Below, piece after piece: positions 9,724-17,676 of a stretch of DNA of 64,000 bases (positions within the stretch are counted from its first letter, which is position 1; each line of letters begins with the position of its first letter). Origin of the DNA: Sulfurihydrogenibium azorense Az-Fu1. GTDB taxonomy: Bacteria > Aquificota > Aquificia > Aquificales > Hydrogenothermaceae. Both the position numbers and the translations under genes were made by a program. The stretch covers positions 866,003-930,002 of the forward strand of contig NC_012438.1 of assembly GCF_000021545.1 (NCBI RefSeq), read 5' to 3'. The notes under the pieces were generated by a model that worked only from the letters and a program-made list of their open reading frames with translations, had not been told where the DNA came from and searched no databases.

Positions 9724-10480
9724 TCTTCAGGCTTTTATTTTAGGAGTAGTTGAGGGTTTAACTGAATTTTTACCTATATCCTCTACTGGTCATTTGATAC
9801 TTGTATCTACACTGATGGGAATTGATCAAACAGACACTCAAAAAGCCTTTGAAGTTTCTATACAACTTGGCTCTATCCTTGCTGTTGTATTTTTGTATTT
9901 TGGAAAATTTAAAGATATTAATTTACTTAAGAAGTTAATAGTTGCATTTATCCCAACTGGTATATTAGGATTTTTACTTTACAAGGTTATTAAATCTTTT
10001 TTTAATCCTTACATAGTTGTGTTTATGCTTGTTTTAGGTGGTGTTATTCTTATACTGATTGAGTACTATCATAAAAATAAAGATTATCCTGTTAAAAGTC
10101 TTGAAGATGTAAGTTATAAAAAAGCATTTTTTATAGGTTTGTTTCAGTCTTTGTCTATGGTTCCTGGAACTTCAAGAAGTGGAGCTACCATAATAGGTGG
10201 TTTAATACTTGGTTTAAACAGAAAAACAGCTGCTGAGTTTTCTTTTCTTTTAGCTGTCCCAACAATGTTTATGGCAACATTTTACGATATTTACAAAAAT
10301 CACAGTCATTTTAATACTTCAGACTGGAGTAATCTTGCAATTGGGTTTATTACAGCTTTTATATTTGCCATTCTTGCTATAAAACTACTACTTAAGTTTA
10401 TATCAAACCATAACTTTATACCTTTTGGTGTGTATAGAATTATCTTAGGTATTGTTTACTACTTAGTAGTGTTGAGGTAA
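9716..10480 (+). CDS. uppP: Undecaprenyl-diphosphatase UppP (BacA)
   Basis: 254 aa integral membrane protein. The two signature motifs are intact: EGLTEFLPISSTGHLIL near the N-terminus and PGTSRSGATIIGGLILG in the middle. It dephosphorylates undecaprenyl diphosphate, recycling the lipid carrier used for peptidoglycan and for the surface glycans suggested by the glycosyltransferase genes in this window. It overlaps nrdR by 8 nt and is followed by trpC after 4 nt. Confidence 0.96.
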   Translation: MSNLQAFILGVVEGLTEFLPISSTGHLILVSTLMGIDQTDTQKAFEVSIQLGSILAVVFLYFGKFKDINLLKKLIVAFIPTGILGFLLYKVIKSFFNPYIVVFMLVLGGVILILIEYYHKNKDYPVKSLEDVSYKKAFFIGLFQSLSMVPGTSRSGATIIGGLILGLNRKTAAEFSFLLAVPTMFMATFYDIYKNHSHFNTSDWSNLAIGFITAFIFAILAIKLLLKFISNHNFIPFGVYRIILGIVYYLVVLR

Positions 10481-10484
10481 AGAG

Positions 10485-11267
10485 ATGAATATTTTAGAAA
10501 AGATTATTCAAACAAAGAAACAAGAACTTGAAAATTACAACGATAAGTATGTAAAACACTTAGAAAGTCTTTCTTTAGAAAGAAAGAAAAAAGTCCTTGA
10601 TTTTAAAAAAGCTTTAAAAGGTAAAGACATTAACATAATTGCAGAAGTAAAAAAAGCATCTCCTTCAAAAGGTGTAATAAGACACGACTTTGACCCACTG
10701 ACTATAGCCAAGATTTACGAAGAAAACGGTGCAAAGGCTATATCCGTTTTAACAGATAAACAGTACTTTCAAGGAAGCATAGAGTACCTGTACAACATCT
10801 CAAAAGAAGTAAAACTTCCACTACTGAGAAAAGACTTTATAATAGACAAAAGACAGATATTAGAAGCTTACGCCTACGGAGCTGACAGTTATCTTCTTAT
10901 TGCAAAAGTCTTAACTCTTCAAGAGATAAAAGAATTTATAAATTTTGGTAAAGAGCTGGGAATGGAGCCTCTTGTTGAGATACACTCTTACGATGAAGGT
11001 GTAAAATCTCTTTATGCAGGAGCTGTAATAATAGGCATCAACAACAGAAGTTTAGAAACATTTGAAGTAGATATAAACCTTTCAAAACAACTTGCACCTA
11101 AAATGAAAGAACTTGGAGCTGAAGTTGTAGTAGCAGAAAGTGGTCTAAATACAAAACAAGAACTTTTAGAGTTGAAAAATTATCAAGTAGATGCATTTTT
11201 AATAGGAGAATCCCTTATGAGGGAAAGAGATATAGGGAAAAAGTTAAGGGTGTTAACAGCATCTTGA
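10485..11267 (+). CDS. trpC: Indole-3-glycerol phosphate synthase
   Basis: 260 aa single-domain (beta/alpha)8 enzyme. Motifs include IIAEVKKASPSKGVI (catalytic Lys), AISVLTDKQYFQGS, LLRKDFIID, YLLIAKVL, GINNRSLETFEVD and VVAESGLN. It closes carboxyphenylamino-deoxyribulose phosphate to indole-3-glycerol phosphate in tryptophan synthesis. No other trp gene is adjacent, so the pathway genes are dispersed. It is the last gene of the khtT-trpC run; the IS607-type remnant begins about 30 nt after the stop. Confidence 0.96.
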   Translation: MNILEKIIQTKKQELENYNDKYVKHLESLSLERKKKVLDFKKALKGKDINIIAEVKKASPSKGVIRHDFDPLTIAKIYEENGAKAISVLTDKQYFQGSIEYLYNISKEVKLPLLRKDFIIDKRQILEAYAYGADSYLLIAKVLTLQEIKEFINFGKELGMEPLVEIHSYDEGVKSLYAGAVIIGINNRSLETFEVDINLSKQLAPKMKELGAEVVVAESGLNTKQELLELKNYQVDAFLIGESLMRERDIGKKLRVLTAS

Positions 11268-11299
11268 TTTTTTAACTAAATTGCATTACATTCAATTAT

Positions 11300-11310
11300 A
11301 TGGACAGGTT
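11300..11310 (+). repeat. Left copy of 11-bp direct repeat
   Basis: ATGGACAGGTT, identical to 12976-12986. It covers the tnpA start codon. It may be an attachment or recombination site of the element. Confidence 0.5.
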
Positions 11311-11383
11311 ATTAAGTATAGGAGAAGCATCAAGAATACTTAGTGCTTCTGTAGACACTTTAAAAAGATGGGAGAGAAGATGA
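11300..11383 (+). pseudogene. IS607-type TnpA remnant (MerR-like HTH only)
   Basis: ATG 11300 opens 27 codons ending at TGA 11381-11383. The peptide LLSIGEASRILSASVDTLKR is the DNA-binding N-terminus typical of IS607 serine recombinases. The catalytic serine-recombinase domain and the rest of the roughly 200-residue protein are absent; tnpB starts 15 nt later. This looks like an internal deletion that kept the tnpB ribosome site (AAGGA, 11386-11390). The remaining element cannot transpose by itself. Confidence 0.7.
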
Positions 11384-11398
11384 TTAAGGAACTTAAAA

Positions 11399-13003
11399 AT
11401 GAGTAATACATACACACTCTCGTTTGAATTAACACTTCCACAGTGGGTATATCCTTATCTTGACAGACTTTTTAACGTCTTCAAATGGCAAGTTAGAAAA
11501 ACCATTAACTCTATCTGGAATGAAGAATATTTTCAAAAGTTAAAAGAAAAAACATCTGCTATGAGTGTCTTAAAAAAGGACATTCCAAAACCTCCCCACA
11601 TCCCATCAAGAGTTCACAGAAACATACTTGAACTCTCAGGACAGATTGTAAGGTCTAATATTCAAAGAAAACAAATATATGACTTCATTATAGAAAAACC
11701 TTGTAGAGTTATATGGAGTGAGTATAAAATAGCAGAAGAACTTCAAACCTCTCCCTTGTTTGTAGAAAACATTCAAAGACAAGTAATAAGAGTTTTAAAA
11801 AAATACAAACAAAAGAAAGACTACCTTGAAGTTATAAATCCTATTTTCAATGGAAATGTAGTTATCACCTTTGCAGATGACTCTATAGAAAAAGGACAAT
11901 TTAGAAGATTAAAACTTACAAGCAACTTTTTAGAGTTTGAGATTAAAATACCAAGTGGAAACTCTTGGCAGTGGGTCAAGCTAAAAAAACTCATACCTGA
12001 CAGACTTAAAAAGAGTTTACTAAAAGCTAAGAGAGTTGCATCTCCTTTGATTAAAAAAGTCAATCTAAAAAGTGGATATTCTATTTATCGTCTTGTAATT
12101 TCCCTTGAGTTTGAAACAAAAGATTTGAAGGAAAATAATTTAAGAACTTTTTCCGTTGATTTATCTCCATCAGAGAATAGGTTAGGAGTAGGAGTTATTG
12201 CATATCCTGAAGGTTATTCAAAGCCTGTTTTCTTTTCAGCAGAAAAGATAATTAAAAAACTTGAGAGAATACTAAAAGAGATTTCAAAACTTGAAAGCAA
12301 GATAGATAACATTTCTAACCAGATACACATAACAACAAGTAAGAGCCATAGAGAAAAGTTAAAAGACAGACTAAGACATTTATACACAGAACAAAACTTA
12401 AGATGGAGAAAATTTAAAGCACTAAGGAAACAGGTACTTGAGGTATTTACAAATCTTGTTATTCAACATGCAAAAGCATATAACTGCTCTTTTATTGCAG
12501 TTGAAAGATTAAAGTTTTCTGATTTTCCCCAGTGGAAAGACAGTAAGATGAGAAGACATTTTTCACAGTGGTTTTATTCAAGGTTTAATGAAAGATTAAA
12601 ACAGAAGGCTATTATTTTTGGTATAAAAGTATTATCAGTAAATCCATACAAGACATCAAGGATTTGTCATAAATGTGGAAAGGAGAAGAAACCAGAGATG
12701 CTTCAATTTAGCTGTGAATGTGGGGTATATGATAGAGATTACAATGCGGCAGTGAATATTGGAAAAAGAGCATTGCAGATTTTGGTGAGAGGGACAAAAT
12801 CCAAGCCCTATATGGGTAAGGATACTCCAGGGAGAGTTCCGTTCCCTCTGGTGCCCGCTCATCAAGTGCTTCCTTATAAATTTAAAGCTTTTCTTTCTTT
12901 GATTTCTTTAACGAAATTGATTTCTTACCTCAGGATAGTTGAGACTTCTTATCTCAGGTTGAAAAATCTTAACAGATGGACAGGTTCTGATAAATACGGA
13001 TAG
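11399..13003 (+). CDS. tnpB: RNA-guided nuclease TnpB (IS607-type)
   Basis: 534 aa, ATG with AAGGA 8 nt upstream. The RuvC residues are all present: Asp254 in FSVDLS, Glu369 in IAVERLKF and the DRDYNAAVNIG motif (Asp445/Asp447). The zinc ribbon is ICHKCG (Cys423, Cys426) plus CECG (Cys439, Cys441). TnpB proteins are omega-RNA-guided DNA nucleases that help retain IS200/605 and IS607 elements. It is longer than the usual 350-450 aa, with about 80 residues after the last RuvC motif. The 3' coding region probably also encodes the omega RNA, by analogy with known systems. Its TnpA partner is reduced to a remnant. Confidence 0.9.
   Translation: MSNTYTLSFELTLPQWVYPYLDRLFNVFKWQVRKTINSIWNEEYFQKLKEKTSAMSVLKKDIPKPPHIPSRVHRNILELSGQIVRSNIQRKQIYDFIIEKPCRVIWSEYKIAEELQTSPLFVENIQRQVIRVLKKYKQKKDYLEVINPIFNGNVVITFADDSIEKGQFRRLKLTSNFLEFEIKIPSGNSWQWVKLKKLIPDRLKKSLLKAKRVASPLIKKVNLKSGYSIYRLVISLEFETKDLKENNLRTFSVDLSPSENRLGVGVIAYPEGYSKPVFFSAEKIIKKLERILKEISKLESKIDNISNQIHITTSKSHREKLKDRLRHLYTEQNLRWRKFKALRKQVLEVFTNLVIQHAKAYNCSFIAVERLKFSDFPQWKDSKMRRHFSQWFYSRFNERLKQKAIIFGIKVLSVNPYKTSRICHKCGKEKKPEMLQFSCECGVYDRDYNAAVNIGKRALQILVRGTKSKPYMGKDTPGRVPFPLVPAHQVLPYKFKAFLSLISLTKLISYLRIVETSYLRLKNLNRWTGSDKYG
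12976..12986 (+). repeat. Right copy of 11-bp direct repeat
   Basis: ATGGACAGGTT, identical to 11300-11310, within the last codons of tnpB and 22 nt before the first polX start codon. Confidence 0.5.
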
Positions 13004-13008
13004 GAAAA

Positions 13009-14778
13009 ATGGAACGGAGCTTCTTTAAGATGTATCTAAACATAAATAAAGAAATAGCTAAAATCTTTAGAGATATGGCTCATATATACGAGTTTTTAGA
13101 TGATAAGTTTAGAGCTTTAGCTTATCAAAAAGCTGCTCAAGTTTTAGAGGATTTGCCAGATGATGTAAGAAATTACATTGCCCTTGGAAAGTTAAGCGAG
13201 ATAAGAGGTATAGGCACCCATACTCAAGAGAAGATTATTGAGTATATCAAAACTGGAAAAATTCAAAAGTATGAAGAGTTAAAAAAGTTAGTTCCACCTG
13301 ACTTTTTAGAGCTTATGGATGTTCCAGGGTTTGGTCCTAAAACCCTAAAAAGAATTTATCAAGAACTTGGAATATCCACAAAAGAGGAACTTATAAAAGC
13401 TTTAAAAGATGGAAGAGTAGCAAAACTTAAAGGTTTTGGACCAAAGAAAGTTGAAAATATGTTAAAAGGTTTAGAGCTTTACGAAAAGTCTAAAGAAAGA
13501 CTACTACTTTGGGAAGCTCTAAACATTGCAAACACTATAGTAGAAAAGTTAAAAACTTTAAAAGAGATAAAAAATATAGAGTTAGCAGGAAGTTTAAGAA
13601 GAAAGAAAGAGACAATAGGGGATATAGATATCTTAATATCTTGTGATGATAAAGACAGAGAAAAAGTGATTGACTTTTTTATAAACCTTGAAGATGTAAA
13701 AGAGGTTTTAGCAAAAGGGGATACAAAAGCAAGTGTAATCATAAAAGAGAAAGACAGACAAGTAGATTTAAGGGTTTTAAAACCAGATGAATGGGGAAGT
13801 GGTCTTCAGTACTTTACAGGTTCAAAGGAACATAACGTACACCTTAGAGACTATGCAAAATCTATTGGTTTAAAAATAAGTGAGTACGGTGTTTTTGATG
13901 CGAAAACAGGAGAAAAAATAGCTGGTGATACAGAAGAAAGTGTTTACAAAGCAGTTGGAATGCAATGGATACCACCAGAATTAAGAGAAGACAGAGGAGA
14001 AATAGAGGCAGCTTTAAAAAACAGTTTACCAAAACTGGTAGAGCTATCAGACATAAAAGGAGACTTTCACTGCCACTCAACTTGGACTGACGGTTTTAAC
14101 ACTATTTTAGAGATAGGACAGTATATAAAAGAAAATTTTAAATATGAGTATCTTGTAATAACAGACCACTCAAAAGCAGTAAGAGTAGCCCATGGACTGA
14201 CAGAAGATGACGTTTTAAAACAGATAGAAGAAATAGATAAAGTGAATAAAATAATAGGTTATCCTTTGTTGAAAAAAGGAATAGAAGTAGATATTTTACT
14301 TGATGGGTCCTTAGACTTATCTGATGAGATACTATCAAAGCTAGACTGGGTTGTAGCATCAATCCACACCAACTTTAACAGAGACAACACAGACCGGATA
14401 ATAAAGGCAATGGAAAACCCTTACGTAAACGTTATAGGTCATCCTACAGGAAGAATTTTCGGAACAAGAGAAGGATATCAGCTCTCAGATGAAGTTTTTA
14501 AAGTAGCAAAAGAAACAGGAACAGCTTTAGAGATAAATTCACAACCACTTAGAATGGATTTACCTGACATAATGGTAAAAAAAGCTGTAGATATGGGAGT
14601 AAAACTTGTAATAAGTAGTGATAGTCACTCACTGTCTAACTTTCACTACATTCAACTTGGAGTTTACATAGCCCGCAGAGGCTGGGCGAAAAAAGAAGAC
14701 GTTATAAATACACTTTCTTGGAAAGAAGTTGAAAAGTTTGTAAAGGATAAAAGGAAAAGGTTTGGTGTTAAAACGTGA
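13009..14778 (+). CDS. polX: DNA polymerase X family with PHP domain
   Basis: 589 aa. The N-terminal part holds an 8-kDa-like domain with helix-hairpin-helix motifs (LSEIRGIGTHTQEKIIEY, LMDVPGFGPKTLKRIY). The nucleotidyltransferase centre is GSLRRKKETIGDIDILIS, with the third Asp in RQVDLRVL. The C-terminal PHP domain has FHCHSTWTDG, VITDHS, GIEVDIL and ISSDSHS. Bacterial PolX enzymes fill short gaps in base-excision repair and the PHP domain gives 3'-5' exonuclease and phosphatase-type activity. ATG 13009 has only a weak AGGA; ATG 13030 (MYLNINKEIAKIF), behind GGAG, is an equally good start and fits family starts better. Confidence 0.94.
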   Translation: MERSFFKMYLNINKEIAKIFRDMAHIYEFLDDKFRALAYQKAAQVLEDLPDDVRNYIALGKLSEIRGIGTHTQEKIIEYIKTGKIQKYEELKKLVPPDFLELMDVPGFGPKTLKRIYQELGISTKEELIKALKDGRVAKLKGFGPKKVENMLKGLELYEKSKERLLLWEALNIANTIVEKLKTLKEIKNIELAGSLRRKKETIGDIDILISCDDKDREKVIDFFINLEDVKEVLAKGDTKASVIIKEKDRQVDLRVLKPDEWGSGLQYFTGSKEHNVHLRDYAKSIGLKISEYGVFDAKTGEKIAGDTEESVYKAVGMQWIPPELREDRGEIEAALKNSLPKLVELSDIKGDFHCHSTWTDGFNTILEIGQYIKENFKYEYLVITDHSKAVRVAHGLTEDDVLKQIEEIDKVNKIIGYPLLKKGIEVDILLDGSLDLSDEILSKLDWVVASIHTNFNRDNTDRIIKAMENPYVNVIGHPTGRIFGTREGYQLSDEVFKVAKETGTALEINSQPLRMDLPDIMVKKAVDMGVKLVISSDSHSLSNFHYIQLGVYIARRGWAKKEDVINTLSWKEVEKFVKDKRKRFGVKT

Positions 14779-15173
14779 AGTTTGCCTTTTTTGATGAAAA
14801 CTTAGATGACCTTCCCTACAAAATTTTGGAAGAAATATTAAAAGACTTTTATAAAAAAGAGTTTTCAAAATACGCAGAATTTTACAATTTAACAGGAGAA
14901 ATAGAGAAAAATATCTTTAAACTCTACTTACAACCTTTAAACTCAAAAGAAAAAATATACATAGCCACTTATGATTTAGAAAGGAAAACAATGATAGACA
15001 GTATAGATAAATACCAGCTTAGGAAAATTCTCTTAAAAGAAAATGAAAAGTTAGAAGATTACCAAAAGCAAGAGTTAGAAAGAAGTAGTAAAATAATTAT
15101 ATCCATAATTGGTTTAATACTTGGTTTAATCATAGCATACGTCGTTATAAAAATGATTAATGGAGGCTTTTGA
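14775..15173 (+). CDS. Small tail-anchored protein, unknown
   Basis: 132 aa from GTG 14775, overlapping the polX stop by 4 nt (GTGA). The first 105 residues are charged and helical; one hydrophobic helix at about 107-127 (IIISIIGLILGLIIAYVVI) is followed by a short tail, which suggests a C-terminally anchored membrane protein facing the cytoplasm. I do not recognise a family. It is tightly embedded between polX and gltX (TGATG overlap with gltX), so it is almost certainly translated. Confidence 0.7.
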   Translation: MKFAFFDENLDDLPYKILEEILKDFYKKEFSKYAEFYNLTGEIEKNIFKLYLQPLNSKEKIYIATYDLERKTMIDSIDKYQLRKILLKENEKLEDYQKQELERSSKIIISIIGLILGLIIAYVVIKMINGGF

Positions 15174-16609
15174 TGAAAAGAGTTAGATTTGCTCCAAGCC
15201 CTACTGGATACTTACACTTGGGAAATGCAAGAACTGCTTTGTTTAACTATCTATTTGCAAAACATGAAAACGGCAGCCTTATTCTAAGAATAGAGGACAC
15301 AGACTTAGAAAGATCTAAAAAAGAGTATGAAGAAATGCTTATAGAAGATTTAAAATGGCTAGGTATCCAGTGGGATGAAGGTCCAGATGTAGGCGGAAAT
15401 TACGGACCTTACAGACAGTCTGAGAGGTTAGAAATATACTATAAATATGTAGATAAACTTTTAAAATCAGGAGATGCTTACTACTGCTACTGCAGTGAGG
15501 AAGAGTTAGAAAAGGAAAGAGAAAAGGCGATAGCAGAAGGAAGACCTTACCGCTACAGCGGAAAATGTAGAAATTTAACACCAGAAGAAAGAGCAGATTA
15601 CGAAGCACAAGGAATAAAACCAGTTGTAAGATTTAAAGTTCCAGACAAAACTGTTATTTTTGAAGATATTATAAGAGGACACGTAGAGATAGATACAAAG
15701 GAGTTTGGGGACTTTGTTATAGTAAGACAGGACGGAATGCCTGTCTATAACTTCGTTGTAGTTATAGACGATGCACTTATGGGTATAACTCATGTAATAA
15801 GAGGAGAAGACCACCTTTCAAACACACCAAAACAGATAGTAATATACGAAGCACTTGGCTTTAATATCCCACAGTTTGCCCACCTTCCTATAATTTTGGG
15901 AGAAGACAGAACAAAACTATCAAAAAGACACGGAGCTGTATCAGTAAGAGCTTTAAAAGACGATGGGTTTTTATCAGAGGCTGTGTTTAACTATCTATCT
16001 TTACTTGGATGGCATCCAAAAGACGAAAGAGAGATTTTACCAAAAGAAGAAATAATAAAACAGTTTAGAATAGAAGACGTAAACAAATCTCCAGCTATAT
16101 TTGATAGAACAAAATTAAGATGGATGAACGGAGTTTACATAAGAGAAATATTAGATTTAGAAGAACTTACAAAAAGGTCGGTGGAATTTTTTGAAGGTTT
16201 TGGCTACAAAGCAGACTTTGAATTCTACAAAAAAGTAATGGAAGCTATAAGAGACAGTATAGAGACATTAATGGATATAAAAGAAAGAGCTAAAGTATTT
16301 TTTGTAGATGAGTTTCCCTTTACAGATGAAATAGTAGCAGAAGTAAAGTCTGACCCTAACTTTTATAAAGTGGTAGAGATTTTCTATGAAAAAGTAAAAG
16401 GATTAGATAAACTCACAAAAGAAGATTTTAAAACCATAACAAAAGAGATTCAGAAAGAGTATGGATTTAAAGGAAAAGCCCTTTTCCATCCAATAAGGAT
16501 AGCTTTAACAGGAGAATCATCAGGAGTGAGTTTAGATTTACTTGTTGAAGTTATAGGTATAGAAAGGGTTAAATTTAGACTAAAAAGATTTTTAGAGTAC
16601 TTTGGATAA
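15173..16609 (+). CDS. gltX: Glutamyl-tRNA synthetase
   Basis: 478 aa from ATG 15173; TTG 15170 in the same frame is rejected because TGGAGG sits 6 nt before the ATG. The class I signatures are RFAPSPTGYLHLGNARTALF (HIGH type) and KLSKRHGA (KMSKS type). It charges tRNA-Glu for translation and also feeds the C5 haem pathway (hemA, hemL in this window). Whether it is discriminating cannot be judged by eye. It starts 1 nt inside the previous stop and ends with a TAATG overlap. Confidence 0.96.
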   Translation: MKRVRFAPSPTGYLHLGNARTALFNYLFAKHENGSLILRIEDTDLERSKKEYEEMLIEDLKWLGIQWDEGPDVGGNYGPYRQSERLEIYYKYVDKLLKSGDAYYCYCSEEELEKEREKAIAEGRPYRYSGKCRNLTPEERADYEAQGIKPVVRFKVPDKTVIFEDIIRGHVEIDTKEFGDFVIVRQDGMPVYNFVVVIDDALMGITHVIRGEDHLSNTPKQIVIYEALGFNIPQFAHLPIILGEDRTKLSKRHGAVSVRALKDDGFLSEAVFNYLSLLGWHPKDEREILPKEEIIKQFRIEDVNKSPAIFDRTKLRWMNGVYIREILDLEELTKRSVEFFEGFGYKADFEFYKKVMEAIRDSIETLMDIKERAKVFFVDEFPFTDEIVAEVKSDPNFYKVVEIFYEKVKGLDKLTKEDFKTITKEIQKEYGFKGKALFHPIRIALTGESSGVSLDLLVEVIGIERVKFRLKRFLEYFG

Positions 16610-16992
16610 TGAAGATAAAAGACTTTAAAAAACTAAAGATAGGCTTTTTAAAGGAAGATGGAAATCTTTTAAAAGAAGATGAAGTAAACCAATACTTAGA
16701 AACAACACAAGATTTAAAAGAAAAATGGTTTTTAAGAGGTGTTATACATATACTGGAAAATCACTACTTAGAAGCTATAAAAAGGTTTCAGCTTGTGGAT
16801 TGTGATGAAGCTGTAAAGCTTATTTTAGCTTGTAGCTATAAAACAAGAGATGAGTTTGTATTTCAAGAGTATAAAGATAAACAGTTTAAAGAATGTGGCT
16901 TTTTTAAAAAATACTCAATCAAACCGATTTTTATCTATGAAAAAATGTTTAAACCTATCCAAATGGTAAACTTTTACAAGGAGGAGTTATGA
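16609..16992 (+). CDS. Small protein of unknown function
   Basis: 127 aa, coupled to gltX by TAATG and overlapping thiE by 4 nt. It is mostly helical, with one TPR-like helix pair around residues 40-75 (FLRGVIHILENHYLEAIKRF). No signal peptide or membrane segment. I do not recognise a family; conservation of the gltX-thiE context in relatives would be the main clue. Confidence 0.65.
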   Translation: MKIKDFKKLKIGFLKEDGNLLKEDEVNQYLETTQDLKEKWFLRGVIHILENHYLEAIKRFQLVDCDEAVKLILACSYKTRDEFVFQEYKDKQFKECGFFKKYSIKPIFIYEKMFKPIQMVNFYKEEL

Positions 16993-17603
16993 AATTAAAA
17001 GGTTTATACGTTATAACTGATGAAAAACTAACGCCTTACGATAAGATGTTAGATATGGTAGAAAAAGCCTTAAAAGGAGGAGCTTCTATAGTCCAGCTTA
17101 GAGACAAAAACAACTCTGATGAATTTTTAATTCCTTACTGTAATCAGCTAAAAGACCTTTGCCATAAGTATGACGCTATTTTTATAGTAAACGATAGGGT
17201 AGACCTTGCCTTAAAAGTAGATGCAGACGGAGTTCACATAGGAGAAGAAGACCCTGATGTAGTAGAGGTAAGAGAAAAAACAAAAGGGAAAATAATGGGA
17301 GTATCTTGTTATGGAAGTGTTGAAAGAGCATTACAAATGCAAGAGTTAGGTGCAGATTACGTAGCTTTTGGAAGTTTCTACCCTTCTCCTACAAAACCAA
17401 AATCAAGAATTGTTCCTAAGTCTGTTATAAGTGAAGCAAAAAAAGTTTTAAAAATACCTGTCTGTGTAATAGGAGGTTTAACAGTAGAAAATTCAAAAGA
17501 GCTTATAGATCTTGGAGCAGATCTTGTGGCAGTTATAAGCGATGTATGGACAGCTCCAGATGTAGAAAAAAGATGTCAAGAGTATTTAAAGCTATTTAAA
17601 TAG
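16989..17603 (+). CDS. thiE: Thiamine-phosphate synthase
   Basis: 204 aa (beta/alpha)8 protein. Motifs are LYVITDEKL, SIVQLRDKN, FIVNDRVDLALKVDADGVHIGEED, GVSCYG, YVAFGSFYPSPTK and VIGGLTVEN. It joins HMP-pyrophosphate and thiazole phosphate to give thiamine phosphate. GGAGG precedes the ATG. No TPP riboswitch is seen, and the gene is internal to the polX-gltX operon. Confidence 0.95.
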   Translation: MKLKGLYVITDEKLTPYDKMLDMVEKALKGGASIVQLRDKNNSDEFLIPYCNQLKDLCHKYDAIFIVNDRVDLALKVDADGVHIGEEDPDVVEVREKTKGKIMGVSCYGSVERALQMQELGADYVAFGSFYPSPTKPKSRIVPKSVISEAKKVLKIPVCVIGGLTVENSKELIDLGADLVAVISDVWTAPDVEKRCQEYLKLFK

Positions 17604-17610
17604 CCCTAAA

Positions 17611-17639
17611 TTGCAAAATAGACTATTTTAGAATATAAT
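17611..17639 (+). promoter_or_regulatory. Promoter of kup with palindromic spacer
   Basis: TTGCAA (17611-17616), 17-nt spacer, TATAAT (17634-17639). A perfect palindrome AAAATAG-A-CTATTTT (17615-17629) lies inside the promoter and could be an operator. A second TATAAT is at 17651-17656 with a poor -35. Confidence 0.6.
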
Positions 17640-17676
17640 TAGTTATTTGGTATAATCTTAATTAGAGGTGGTTTTG

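Larger units (their letters stand above)
11300..12986 (+). mobile_element. IS607-type remnant with TnpB, bounded by an 11-bp direct repeat
   Basis: The block carries a MerR-like start of an IS607 TnpA cut after 27 codons, then a full TnpB. ATGGACAGGTT occurs at both ends (11300-11310 and 12976-12986). The real ends are not proven: the left repeat lies in the tnpA start and the right repeat in the tnpB tail. The element sits between trpC and polX. Confidence 0.55.

Noticed and set aside
16940-16990. TPP riboswitch before thiE.
   Set aside because: The region is coding for the upstream small gene and thiE overlaps it by 4 nt; no thi-box pattern is visible.
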